Shown piece after piece: positions 8,116 through 16,503 of a stretch of 64,000 bases of DNA. The position numbers and the translations under genes are program-made. This DNA is from Fluviirhizobium alvei (GTDB lineage Bacteria > Pseudomonadota > Alphaproteobacteria > Rhizobiales > Rhizobiaceae). The first letter of the stretch is position 1. Every line of letters starts with the position of its first letter. Where the stretch lies: assembly GCF_030551875.1 (NCBI RefSeq), contig NZ_JAUOZU010000019.1, positions 1 through 64,000 of the forward strand, written 5' to 3'. The notes under the pieces were generated by a model that was not told the origin of the DNA, did no database searches, and was given only the letters and a program-made list of their open reading frames with translations.

Positions 8116-9210
8116 TCAAGCCTCCCCGATCGCCATGCCGGTCTCGGCATCGAACAGTCGCACACCTTCGCTGGCAAGCGCCACCGGCGCCATCTTGCCG
8201 GCCTCGATCCCCTCGCCATTGTCGATCACCGCCTTGGCCAGCGTGCGTTCGGCGCCGAAATGCAGCGTCGTGCGCGCGCCGATCCGCTCGACGAACAGCA
8301 CCGGCAGCGAAATGCCACTACCCGTCCGGTCGATCGATACCTGTTCGGGCCGGAAACCGAACCACACATCGCCCCGCTTGCGGCGGCGGAGTGCGGCGGC
8401 GAGCCCTTGTGGCAACGCCGGAGACAGACCGAGCTGGCCGAGATCAACACGGATCTCGTCACTCTCCTCGGTCACCGAACCGCGGATGAGGTTCATGCCC
8501 GGCGCCCCGATGAAATTGGCAACGAAAAGGTTGGCGGGATGGTTATAGACCTCGAGCGGTGTTCCCACCTGCTGCAGCACCCCGTGATCCATCACCGCAA
8601 TCCGGTCAGCCATCGTCATCGCCTCAAGCTGGTCATGGGTGACATAGACCATGGTCTGGCGGAACTGCCGCTGCAGATGCTTGAGTTCGGTGCGCATGAC
8701 GGCGCGGAAGGCCGCGTCGACATTGGAGAGCGGCTCGTCGAGCAGGAAGATCGCCGGTTCGACGATTGCCGAGCGGCCGATCGCCAGCCTTTGCAGGATA
8801 TTGACCGACAGTTTCGCCGAGGGCTTGTCGAGCAGTTCGGTGAGCTGCAGGAACTCCGCCATCTGCTTGACGCGACGGTTGATGTCGGCAGCCGGCAACC
8901 GGCGCATCTTCAGGCCGAAGGCGAGGTTGTCGCGCACGGTCATATGGGTGAAGATCGCATAGTTCTGGAAGACGAAACCGACACCGCGCCTGCCCATCGG
9001 CACGTCGATCATGTCGCGACCGTCAAAGAGAATGCGGCCACCGGTCGGCCGTTCCATGCCGGCGATCATGTTCATCGTCGTCGACTTGCCGCAACCCGAG
9101 GGTCCGAGCAGCGCCATGAACTCGCCGTCGGCGATCTTCAGGTCCATGGTCTTCAGGGCCTGGAAGGCACCGAAACTCTTTTCGAGATTTTCGAGATGGA
9201 TCGACGTCAT
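8116..9210 (-). CDS. ABC transporter ATP-binding subunit with degenerate signature (second of a pair)
   Basis: 364 residues from the ATG at 9210, which has GGAGG upstream and stands one base after the permease stop; a GTG at 9225 is less likely. Walker A (GPSGCGKST), the Q loop (VFQNYAIF) and Walker B (FLLDEPLSNVD) are normal. The ABC signature, normally LSGGQ, reads LSVNILQRLAIGRSAI and so lacks both glycines. The D loop and H loop (YVTHDQ) are present. Paired with the preceding ATPase, this protein supplies the intact Walker A/B while the partner supplies the intact signature. This makes one competent composite ATP site and one degenerate one. Confidence 0.88.
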   Translation of the reverse strand: MTSIHLENLEKSFGAFQALKTMDLKIADGEFMALLGPSGCGKSTTMNMIAGMERPTGGRILFDGRDMIDVPMGRRGVGFVFQNYAIFTHMTVRDNLAFGLKMRRLPAADINRRVKQMAEFLQLTELLDKPSAKLSVNILQRLAIGRSAIVEPAIFLLDEPLSNVDAAFRAVMRTELKHLQRQFRQTMVYVTHDQLEAMTMADRIAVMDHGVLQQVGTPLEVYNHPANLFVANFIGAPGMNLIRGSVTEESDEIRVDLGQLGLSPALPQGLAAALRRRKRGDVWFGFRPEQVSIDRTGSGISLPVLFVERIGARTTLHFGAERTLAKAVIDNGEGIEAGKMAPVALASEGVRLFDAETGMAIGEA

Positions 9211-9211
9211 G

Positions 9212-10195
9212 TCAGGCCTCCGCACGCGCCTTGTTCATCCGGGAAATCGCCAGGGAAACAAGGATGGAGAGAACGATGAGGATGACGAGCGCGATCGCTG
9301 CGACATAGCCCCAGATGAGATCCTGCTGGGTGACCTTGTAGATATAGACGGAGATCGTCTCGGTCGCGACACCCGGCCCGCCGCCGGTCATGATGAAGAG
9401 CGTATCGAAGATTTTGAAATTTTCGATGACGCGGATGGCGAGCGCAATCAGGATGATCGTCTTCATGCGTGGCAGCATGATGTGAAGAAAGCGTTGCGGC
9501 CAGGAAGCGCCGAGCAGGCTTGCCGCTTTCAGCTGGTCCTCCGGCACGCCGACGAGGCCGGCGAGCAGGATGAGGAACATCAGCGGCGTCCATTGCCAGA
9601 TATCGGCGATCATCACCGCAATCAGCGCCGTTCCCGGGCTCGAGAGCCAGGCCAATGCCACCGGCTGGCCGGTCAGCGCCGAAATCAGCATGTTCACCGG
9701 CCCGCCCGACTGGAAGAGCATGAAGAACATGTAGCCGGCGACCGCAGGCACCACCATCATCGGCATCAGGAGGATCGAATAGAACACCCGCTTGCCCGGA
9801 AAATCCTGCACGAAGAGGATCGCGAGACCGAGACCGAGCAGGAACTCGACCGGCACGCAAACCAGCATGATCAGCGCCGTGCGACCGAGCGCGCCGAAGA
9901 AGCGGTTGTCCGTCATCAGGTCGATATAGTTGGCGAAGGTGTTCCAGCTTTCCCAGGCCATCCACCAGCCGGTACCATCGAGCGGCGACCAGTCGGTGAG
10001 CGAGATATAAAGCTGCATCAGAAGCGGAAAGACCGAGATGAAGAGCACCAGGATCTGGGCCGGAAGCGTCAGCCACAGTCCAAGGCGGCGGCCTTCGTCG
10101 GCATCCGTCGCCGCGTTGGCGGATAGGGATACGGGTTGCTCGAGAGCCGGCATGACGCTCTGTCCTCCCTGTTCAAGACGATCGACGAGGCTCAT
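9212..10195 (-). CDS. Sugar ABC transporter permease (MalF-type)
   Basis: 327 residues starting at the ATG at 10195, which overlaps the stop of the upstream permease by four bases (ATGA). About six hydrophobic segments are seen, beginning at [20 protein letters not shown]. The cytoplasmic EAA-type loop that docks on the ATPase lies around [20 protein letters not shown]. The N-terminal tail of about 40 residues is polar. The same reading frame continues open upstream to 11029, but that part is a shadow of the other permease gene. Together with the next permease it should form the membrane channel for the binding protein encoded at the head of the operon. Confidence 0.88.
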   Translation of the reverse strand: MSLVDRLEQGGQSVMPALEQPVSLSANAATDADEGRRLGLWLTLPAQILVLFISVFPLLMQLYISLTDWSPLDGTGWWMAWESWNTFANYIDLMTDNRFFGALGRTALIMLVCVPVEFLLGLGLAILFVQDFPGKRVFYSILLMPMMVVPAVAGYMFFMLFQSGGPVNMLISALTGQPVALAWLSSPGTALIAVMIADIWQWTPLMFLILLAGLVGVPEDQLKAASLLGASWPQRFLHIMLPRMKTIILIALAIRVIENFKIFDTLFIMTGGGPGVATETISVYIYKVTQQDLIWGYVAAIALVILIVLSILVSLAISRMNKARAEA

Positions 10196-11058
10196 TGCTT
10201 CAGCGCCCCGAATGTCAGCCCCCGCACCAGATGGCGCTGGATGGCGATGCCCATGATGACGGGCGGCACGGCGGCGATGAGACCGAGCGCGGCCTTGGCA
10301 CCATAGAGCTGTCCCGTCATCGACGAGGAGAGCGAGGCCATATAGACCGGGATCGTCACCCATTCGCGGGTGGTCAGTAGCAGACCGATCAGATAGTCCG
10401 ACCAGTTGAGAATGAAGACGAAAAGGGCGGAGCTTGCGAGCGGGGCGCGCATCATCGGCAGCGTGATCTTGGTGAAGACGCGCCAGCGCGAACAGCCTTC
10501 CACCCGCGCCGCATCCTCGATTTCGCGCGGCATGTCGTCGAAGAAGGTCTTCATCAGCCAGAAGGCGAAGGGCAGCGTGACAATGCCATAGATCAGCGCC
10601 AGGCCCCACCATGTATCGACCATGTTGAAGAAGGCCCACATGATCATGACCGGGATCATGACGGCCATCGGCGGAAACAGCCGGAGCTGGATCAGCGCCA
10701 GCGGCAGATTGCCGCCAGATCCGAAGCGCGACAGGCCATAGGCGGCCGATGTGCCGAACACCATGGCAATCAGCGTGCCGAACACCGCCGAAAGCAGCGA
10801 GGCGAGAATGGGCTTGGCCGCCGTCTTGTCGAGCGCGACGATCAGTTCGTTCGAGGATTCCCCGAAGATGAAGCGGAAATTGTCGAGCGTCGGCTGTCTG
10901 GGCCACCAGGTCAGCTGATCGCCCGTCGCCGTCCATTCGGCGATCGGCTTGAAAGCCATCGAGGCCATCCAGAGAATGGGGACGAGCGTAATGGCCAACG
11001 CCGCGAAGATGGCGAGATAGCGAAGACACTCAAGGGCAAACGAACGATGCATGGTCAT
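10192..11058 (-). CDS. Sugar ABC transporter permease (MalG-type)
   Basis: 288 residues with six predicted membrane segments, starting with [20 protein letters not shown]. The EAA loop is well kept ([23 protein letters not shown]). This is the classical position and spacing for a MalG/UgpE-type permease. The start is an ATG at 11058 or 11052; a TTG at 11061 is less likely. The ribosome site is weak. A strong hairpin separates the gene from the binding protein gene upstream, which may lower its expression relative to the binding protein. It overlaps the next permease by four bases. Confidence 0.87.
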   Translation of the reverse strand: MTMHRSFALECLRYLAIFAALAITLVPILWMASMAFKPIAEWTATGDQLTWWPRQPTLDNFRFIFGESSNELIVALDKTAAKPILASLLSAVFGTLIAMVFGTSAAYGLSRFGSGGNLPLALIQLRLFPPMAVMIPVMIMWAFFNMVDTWWGLALIYGIVTLPFAFWLMKTFFDDMPREIEDAARVEGCSRWRVFTKITLPMMRAPLASSALFVFILNWSDYLIGLLLTTREWVTIPVYMASLSSSMTGQLYGAKAALGLIAAVPPVIMGIAIQRHLVRGLTFGALKQ

Positions 11059-11078
11059 CAACTGTCATTGTTGGAGAT

Positions 11079-11102
11079 CGGAGGGGCGAAAACGCCCCTC
11101 CG
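11079..11102 (-). terminator. Hairpin between binding protein and permease genes
   Basis: A perfect 10-bp stem (CGGAGGGGCG / CGCCCCTCCG) with an AAAA loop lies between the binding protein stop and the first permease. No T run follows on the minus strand, so it more likely stabilises the 3' end of the binding protein mRNA or partly attenuates transcription than ends it. Confidence 0.7.
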
Positions 11103-11130
11103 TGCCTTGGGAGAGAAACCGTTCGATCGA

Positions 11131-12735
11131 TCAATCGACCACGGTCGGCCAGGCAGCCATGTTCGCCTTGACGGCACTGACGAGTTTGTCCTCGCCGATG
11201 CGCCGGGCGATGCGCTTCCATTCCTTTTCGGTGTCGGCCATCGCCTGTTCCGGTGTCTTGGCCTTGGTCAGCGATGCGACGAGATTTTCGTCGAGCGCAT
11301 TGTGGAAGGCGGTCGCACCCGGATAGTTGATGGTCGGCACGGCGCGCGCCACGCTCTCGCGGACGATATCCATGTGGTAGTCGTGGTAGGTCTGGCGCAC
11401 GAGCGGATCGGAGAAGTTCGACAGCTGGAACGGATCGAAGTAGCCGCCCGGATTGGCCGTCATCCACGAATAGATCCGGCTCGAACCCAGCCATTGCAGC
11501 AGAAGATAACAGGCTTCCGGATGCTTGGACTGCGACGAGATCGAAGCCGACAGGTTAAGCCAGAGCACGGTGCGGCGGATCAGCTTGCCATCGACCTCGC
11601 GGCCCGGCGGCAGCATGGACCCGACCTTGCCGGTGACCTTCGAGCCGGTATTGCCGGCATTGTCGAGGAATTTCGGCAGGTTGGAGAAGGCGCAGGTCAT
11701 GGCCGCGCCGGCATTGGCGAAATTGCCATACTGTTCCGGCCAGCCCCAGGAAATCGCATCCGGCGAATGGTGCGACAGCGATTCCACATATTCGAGCGTG
11801 GCGGCATAGCCGGCCTCGGAATTGATCAGCGGATTGCCGCTTTCATCGAACAGGAACTGGTTCGGATTGCCCATCGAAACATAGCGCTGATACCAGTTGG
11901 TATAGCCCCAGCCCTGGTTGCGCAGGTCGGTCGAGCCGAACAGGCCCTTGTCCGGACGGTGGAAGAAGGCCGCAATCTCGGAATGTTCCTTCCAGGTCCG
12001 CGGCGGCTTCAACTCATAGCCATGCTTGTCGGCAAAAGCCTTCTTCTCGGCCTCGTCGTTGAAGAGATCGGTGCGGTAGTTCCAGGTCTGGAAGTCACCG
12101 TCGAGCGACACGCCATAGGTCGAACCATTATACTGGTTGAGCAGCGAAACGCCCTGCTTGCCGTTGACGTAGCCGCGTTCCGGATCGTCCCATTCCGGCT
12201 TGTGGGCCGCAACGAAATCGTCGAGATTGAGAATGCCACCGGTTTCGGCAAGATCGCCCAGACGGTTCCATTCCACGGCATAGATGTCGAAGGCCCCACC
12301 CTTGGTGGAGATATCCTGCATCGTCTTGGTGAATTCCTGGCCGTTCGGAACGCCGACGATTTCGAGCTTGATGCCGGTTTCCTTTTCCCACAGATCCTTG
12401 ATCGAGGGCGCGCCCTTCGGGAAAGGCTGCGTCAATTGCCCGATCGAACCGTCGGACAGGCCGAGAACGATCCGCTCCGGTGCCTTGCCGGCCGCCTTCA
12501 GCGCCTTGGCCGCTTCCACCGCCCGGCCTTCGGGCGTCTCGGCGCCATACTGGTAACGTTCGGCGCCGTCAAATCCGGTCGGCCCGCCAATCATGCCCGG
12601 CGCCAGTGCGTCCGCGGCAAAGGCCCGACCCGGCCGGATGAATTGCGGTGCAATGCCGATGGCGGCCGTCAGCACGGCTGCCTTACCGCCACTGGCCAAC
12701 AGGCCACGACGGGTCATTTCAAGTCTTGAGACCAT
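11131..12735 (-). CDS. ABC transporter periplasmic solute-binding protein with Tat-type signal
   Basis: 534 residues from the ATG at 12735 with a GGGAGGAT ribosome site. The N-terminus (TRRGLLASGGKAAVLTAAIG, ending near GRAFA) is a twin-arginine type signal followed by a cleavage-like AxA. The body is a family 1 sugar-binding protein and unusually long (about 400-430 is common). The length, the Tat signal and the gene set of two ATPases and two permeases recall GlpV of the rhizobial glycerol transporter. Tryptophan- and tyrosine-rich segments such as NQGWGYTNWYQRYVSMG may line the sugar site. It is the first gene of the 12.7-kb operon and faces a divergent LacI gene, which is the likely regulator. 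Confidence 0.87.
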   Translation of the reverse strand: MVSRLEMTRRGLLASGGKAAVLTAAIGIAPQFIRPGRAFAADALAPGMIGGPTGFDGAERYQYGAETPEGRAVEAAKALKAAGKAPERIVLGLSDGSIGQLTQPFPKGAPSIKDLWEKETGIKLEIVGVPNGQEFTKTMQDISTKGGAFDIYAVEWNRLGDLAETGGILNLDDFVAAHKPEWDDPERGYVNGKQGVSLLNQYNGSTYGVSLDGDFQTWNYRTDLFNDEAEKKAFADKHGYELKPPRTWKEHSEIAAFFHRPDKGLFGSTDLRNQGWGYTNWYQRYVSMGNPNQFLFDESGNPLINSEAGYAATLEYVESLSHHSPDAISWGWPEQYGNFANAGAAMTCAFSNLPKFLDNAGNTGSKVTGKVGSMLPPGREVDGKLIRRTVLWLNLSASISSQSKHPEACYLLLQWLGSSRIYSWMTANPGGYFDPFQLSNFSDPLVRQTYHDYHMDIVRESVARAVPTINYPGATAFHNALDENLVASLTKAKTPEQAMADTEKEWKRIARRIGEDKLVSAVKANMAAWPTVVD

Positions 12736-13020
12736 CTTATCCTCCCACCGGGCAGACCTCCTTCCGCCCAATGATGAGGAAAATGACGACCAACTTGATG
12801 ACTGTCAACATCATTTTTCATCATTTTGATCATGCATCGCATCATTTGATTGCATTCATGCGCGGCTTTTTGCATCAATTCATTGATAAATAAGTGCTTT
12901 ATTCATTCTTTTGAAACGCATGATTTCCAAAATTCCTGCCTGAAACCAAAATATTAGGGCATTAAATGATTTGAAGATTGCATTTATCGTCAGTTCAATT
13001 ACATCATTTCACATCAGAAC
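12736..13020. promoter_or_regulatory. Divergent promoter/operator region between the Moc-like operon and its LacI gene
   Basis: A 285-base AT-rich stretch in a GC-rich window, placed between divergent genes. It holds several related words. These are ATCATTTGAT, a perfect short palindrome, at about 12841-12850, followed by TGCATTCATG; ATGATTTGAA at 12966-12975, followed by GATTGCA; and repeated CATCATTT words at about 12807-12822 and 13003-13012. The word ATGATTTGAA also occurs just upstream of the second LacI gene (33416-33425). These are candidate LacI-family operators for both the operon and the regulator. I cannot fix the -35 and -10 boxes with confidence. Confidence 0.6.
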
Positions 13021-14043
13021 ATGAAGGCAAATGCCGTGAGATCGACATTGATTGACATTGCAAGGGAATCCGGTGTCTCGACCGCCACGGTCGACCGGGT
13101 TCTCAACAACCGTCCTGGTGTGAAGGAGCGAACGCGCCTCATCGTCATGGAGGTTGCGACACGGCTTGGCTATTTCACCGCGCCAACCGTTCAGGATAGT
13201 CGTCTCCGCATCGATTTCGTTCTGCCCGAAGGCACCAACGCCTTCATCCTGAACCTCAAATCCGAACTTGAACGCCAGGTCTCCGCGATGACGGATCTTG
13301 ATGCGCGGGTTCATACGGTCGAAGGGTTTAACCCGGATGTGCTCGCCGCCAAACTCGCCGAGCTCGAAGACAATTCCCAAGGCGTGGGGCTGCTCGCATT
13401 TGATCATCCGGCCGTACGCGAAGCGATGCGACGTCTTGCCGATCGCGGCGTCAAGATCGTCACCATGGTATCCGATATCCAGCATACGCCGCGGATCGGC
13501 TATGTCGGGGTCGACAATCGCGCTGCCGGTCGTCTTGCCGGCTATCTCATCGGCCGCTTCCTGCCGAAGGACCAGCCGCAGAAGATCGCCCTTTTTGCCG
13601 GCTCGCTTGCCTATCGCGGCCATGAAGAGCGCGAAATGGGTTTCCGCCACATCCTGTCGGAAGAGTTTCCCTATCTCGAGATCGTCGATCTGCGCGAAAT
13701 CCGCGATGACCGCATTCGCGCCTATGCCGAATCCACCACGCTTCTGAGCCGGCATCCCGATCTTGCCGGTATCTACAATATCGGCGGCGGCAATTCCGGT
13801 ATCGGCAAGGCGCTCGAGGAATGCGGCCGTGGTCGCGAGGTCGTATTCGTCGGTCATGAAGTGACCGAAGACACGAGGCTGATGCTGATCAAGGGCACGA
13901 TGGATGCGTTGATTGACCAGAATCCGCGCGTCGAAGCCCGCGAAACCATTTCCATGCTCAAGGCCGCCATCCGTGGCGAACCGATCAGCTATATCGGCCC
14001 GCGCATCCAGGTAGTGCTGAAGGAGAATATTCCGGATCATTGA
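13021..14043 (+). CDS. LacI-family transcriptional regulator
   Basis: 340 residues. The N-terminal helix-turn-helix reads STLIDIARESGVSTATVDRVLNNR, which is the LacI pattern with the hinge helix after it. A periplasmic-binding-protein-like sensor domain follows, with VGVDNRAAGRLAGYL and NIGGGNSGIGKALEE typical of regulators that bind sugars or cyclitols. It is divergent from the Moc-like operon and separated by an operator-like region, so it most likely represses that operon in the absence of the inducer. Its recognition helix (VSTATVDRVLN) is nearly the same as that of the second LacI protein in the window (VSVATVDRVLN), and a similar operator word stands before both genes. Confidence 0.9.
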   Translation: MKANAVRSTLIDIARESGVSTATVDRVLNNRPGVKERTRLIVMEVATRLGYFTAPTVQDSRLRIDFVLPEGTNAFILNLKSELERQVSAMTDLDARVHTVEGFNPDVLAAKLAELEDNSQGVGLLAFDHPAVREAMRRLADRGVKIVTMVSDIQHTPRIGYVGVDNRAAGRLAGYLIGRFLPKDQPQKIALFAGSLAYRGHEEREMGFRHILSEEFPYLEIVDLREIRDDRIRAYAESTTLLSRHPDLAGIYNIGGGNSGIGKALEECGRGREVVFVGHEVTEDTRLMLIKGTMDALIDQNPRVEARETISMLKAAIRGEPISYIGPRIQVVLKENIPDH

Positions 14044-14077
14044 TCCGAAACCTGCCTTCCGGAGCTCCATCCCTCGC

Positions 14078-15334
14078 CTATCCCGCCCGCAGCGATCCGC
14101 TCTGTCCATTCGTGCGCAACAGCGCCATCAGCATCGGCCCGAGCGAGAATTCACCCCGTTCGGTTCGCGCCGTCAGATCGCGCAAATAACCGCCGGCGGA
14201 CTGGATATGCCCGGCCCGCTCGAGAATGCAGGCGATCGCAACCGCGGCATTTTCAGGACCCATCGCATGCGACGCCGCCTCATAGGCCGAGGGGCTGACC
14301 CCGAGCATCGAGCGCACCACCACGGCGGCGGCCATCATGTCGCGCCAGTTCGAAATTGCCCCGCCCGGCCCATAATCGGCAATTTGCGGGCAGGCCCTCA
14401 ACACCATCGCCAGGGGGAAGTTCTTGATCCCCTCGACCTTCACAGCCATGGATTGCGCGCTTTTTTGCTCCGGTTCGTCCGCCTGCTCTTTTTTCAGGAG
14501 CGGTTCAAGTTCATGGATGGAATCTGTGTTTGAATTCTGTTTGTGTGCGCCAGACTGGTGGTCATTGGCGTCCATTTTTTTTAAATTGAACTTGTTTTCG
14601 AGCAACTTGACGGCTTCGTCCTTCAAGGCACCCATTTCCAGGCTCGTCTTTTCGATGAAATCGATGTCCGGGCGGCGCGGAAATGTCGCGACGAGGGCGA
14701 TATAACGCTCTTCCAGCGCCAGCCAGAGAGCCAGTTCATCCTCGCTGCTTTCGCTGGCCTGTTCGAGCCCGGCGGAGATCAGCTTGCGGGCATCGCGACG
14801 CAGAACCGTTAGCATGTCCTTTGCCTTGCGGAACATCAGCCTTTGCCGGGCGGCTTCCTGTGCCAGAGCCGCAAGTTCGGCCGCACGCACCAGAAGCGGC
14901 TCGAGGCTGAAGCCGAACGCGGCATCGATCGCGCCCTGCTCGTCCCGCCGCGCATAGCGTTTGCCATTGGGGCTGTCGCGCCGCTCGATCAGTCCGGTTT
15001 CGACAAGCAGCGCCAGCTGCCGGCGTAATGTCGTTCCCGAAATGCCATGCGCCCGGAGACTGAGCTGGGCATTGGATGGGAACACCACCAGCCCGCTTTC
15101 GCGGCTGAGTTCGCTGTCCTGAAAGAAACTCAGGAGCGCATTGAGGACCACCATGGCGCGATCGGTCAGGCCAAGCAATTCGCGGGCTTCGCCGATATCG
15201 CGGAACAGTTTCCACTTGTCGGCCCGGGTCGGGCCATTTTGTTCGCCGAGCGCATAGTGCCGTTGCAACGCGGCAATAGTCACCCCCCGCCGCCCGAAGG
15301 GCGTCGTGATCACATTTCCATCCATTTCCTTCAC
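14078..15334 (-). CDS. repC: Replication initiator RepC
   Basis: 418 residues, the normal length for RepC of repABC replicons. The start VITTPFGRRGVTIAALQRH and the winged-helix region (SNAQLSLRAHGISGTTLRRQLALLVETGLIERRDSPNGKRY) are typical. RepC initiates replication at an origin inside its own gene; the AT-rich part near 14500-14610 is the best candidate here. The start is GTG at 15334 or ATG at 15325, and neither has a clear ribosome site, as expected for a gene held down by antisense RNA. It is third in the repA-repB-repC operon, separated from repB by about 150 bases that carry the antisense RNA. Confidence 0.95.
   Translation of the reverse strand: MKEMDGNVITTPFGRRGVTIAALQRHYALGEQNGPTRADKWKLFRDIGEARELLGLTDRAMVVLNALLSFFQDSELSRESGLVVFPSNAQLSLRAHGISGTTLRRQLALLVETGLIERRDSPNGKRYARRDEQGAIDAAFGFSLEPLLVRAAELAALAQEAARQRLMFRKAKDMLTVLRRDARKLISAGLEQASESSEDELALWLALEERYIALVATFPRRPDIDFIEKTSLEMGALKDEAVKLLENKFNLKKMDANDHQSGAHKQNSNTDSIHELEPLLKKEQADEPEQKSAQSMAVKVEGIKNFPLAMVLRACPQIADYGPGGAISNWRDMMAAAVVVRSMLGVSPSAYEAASHAMGPENAAVAIACILERAGHIQSAGGYLRDLTARTERGEFSLGPMLMALLRTNGQSGSLRAG
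14500..14610. other. Candidate origin of replication inside repC (AT-rich tract)
   Basis: This part of repC is richer in A+T than its surroundings and includes a run of eight T followed by AAATTGAAC near 14574-14591. It encodes a poorly conserved, charged linker (residues near ENKFNLKKMDANDHQ). In repABC plasmids studied by experiment, oriV lies within an AT-rich stretch in the middle of repC. The assignment here is by analogy only. Confidence 0.4.
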
Positions 15335-15410
15335 CCCATCAAGGCAAAAGAAATTTGCTCACCGAAACGATGCCGAGACTCTTGACTGTGATTCCGGGAA
15401 ATGCGATTCT

Positions 15411-15470
15411 CTAGCTGCTAGACACGAGAAGGGCTTCCAGGACGGTAACGTTTGGGGGCCTTTTTCTTTT
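15411..15470 (+). ncRNA. Antisense ctRNA (incA type) between repB and repC
   Basis: On the plus strand, opposite to repABC, a promoter-like TTGACT (15382-15387) and GATTCT (15405-15410) stand 17 bases apart. About 20 bases later comes a hairpin, AAGGGCTTCCA (15429-15439) pairing with TGGGGGCCTT (15453-15462) with one bulge and two G-U pairs, followed at once by TTTTTCTTTT. This is a short RNA of about 55 bases with an intrinsic terminator, in the place where all repABC replicons have the small countertranscribed RNA that limits repC expression and sets incompatibility. The exact 5' end is inferred. Confidence 0.8.
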
Positions 15471-15480
15471 GCGGTTCACC

Positions 15481-16503
15481 TCATTTTGGTTTCTTGTTCA
15501 AGGATTTGCCGGAGCTCTTGAGAAAGCCCTCGTGCAATTCTTCCAGATGTTCGGCGATATAGGCGACAAATTCGCGTGGAACCGATTTGGTGAAAACCAT
15601 CCGCCCGCCGCTATCGCCATAGGTCACATCGGCAATCTTGAAGCCCATCGACAGCACTTCACGCGGCCCGGGCGCACGCGGTTCGGCGCGCGAGATCTTG
15701 GCGTAAAGCGATTTGACCGCCAGTTCGAACCGTTCATCCGTGGTCGTCGTGGCATGAACCGTTTCCAGCACTTCGATGACCATGCTGACGGAATCGGGGA
15801 ATTGCCTGACCTTGTCGACCAACTGCAGCCAGCGACGGCGACCGATCTCCGGCGCCGGGCCGATCGCCTGCACCAATTTTTCTGGCAGACGGGAAACGAT
15901 CGTAATCATTTCCGACACATGCGATTTCGTCGTGCTGAGCGAGGCGATGATCGTCTGGCGCGAATAGCCTGCCTGTTCGAGCGTGCGGGCAAAGGTGCAT
16001 TTCTCAATGAAGCTCAAATCGTTGCGGGCGGTGTTTTCCTCGCCCTGCAGGATGACGGCTTCCTCATCCGAAAGCGGCCGGATGACGGCACGGAACTTCA
16101 CCCCCAGCGCCTTGGCGGCGGCCAGGCGTCGGCGACCATAGACGATCTGGAACCTCTGACCATCCTCGCCGATCGGACGCACAAGACCGGGAACGATCTG
16201 GCCACGCTCGCGCATGCTTTCGATCAGTTCGCTGATCGAGGCTTCGGAATAGGCCCCGTCAAAGCGGTCGGCGATCGCCGACGGTGCGATTGCATCCGGA
16301 TCGAGTTCGACAACGCTGTTGCCGTCTTTCAGAAGCTTCTCGGCCAGTTCGCCGCGCTCCTGAATCTGACGGACGCCGGCCGCCACCTTCATCAGATGCG
16401 GCGAGGTGGTCGGCTTCGGCTGGGCACCGGCAAGGTTTGATCCCCCCTCGCCCAACTGGCCGAGAACATTAGCGAAAAGTCCCTTGGAATCCTTGCGGCT
16501 CAT
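15481..16503 (-). CDS. repB: Plasmid partition protein RepB (ParB family)
   Basis: 340 residues from the ATG at 16503, which overlaps the repA stop by four bases (ATGA). The ParB-type nuclease-like motif appears as GQIVPGLVRPIGEDGQRFQIVYGRRRLAAAK, followed by ENTARNDLSFIEKC. A helix-turn-helix region is near YSRQTIIASLSTTKSHVSEM. RepB binds the centromere-like parS sites and works with RepA in segregation and in repression of the operon. A perfect parS palindrome lies just beyond the 5' end of repA. Confidence 0.95.
   Translation of the reverse strand: MSRKDSKGLFANVLGQLGEGGSNLAGAQPKPTTSPHLMKVAAGVRQIQERGELAEKLLKDGNSVVELDPDAIAPSAIADRFDGAYSEASISELIESMRERGQIVPGLVRPIGEDGQRFQIVYGRRRLAAAKALGVKFRAVIRPLSDEEAVILQGEENTARNDLSFIEKCTFARTLEQAGYSRQTIIASLSTTKSHVSEMITIVSRLPEKLVQAIGPAPEIGRRRWLQLVDKVRQFPDSVSMVIEVLETVHATTTTDERFELAVKSLYAKISRAEPRAPGPREVLSMGFKIADVTYGDSGGRMVFTKSVPREFVAYIAEHLEELHEGFLKSSGKSLNKKPK

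Noticed and set aside
9212-11029. A 605-residue open frame that could suggest a fused double permease
   Set aside because: Only the last 327 residues look like a permease. The upstream part is a frame-shifted reading of the MalG-type permease gene, and the real start at 10195 overlaps that gene by ATGA.
11047-12729. A plus-strand open frame of 560 codons opposite the binding protein gene
   Set aside because: Same reason: antisense shadow of a well-supported Tat-type binding protein.
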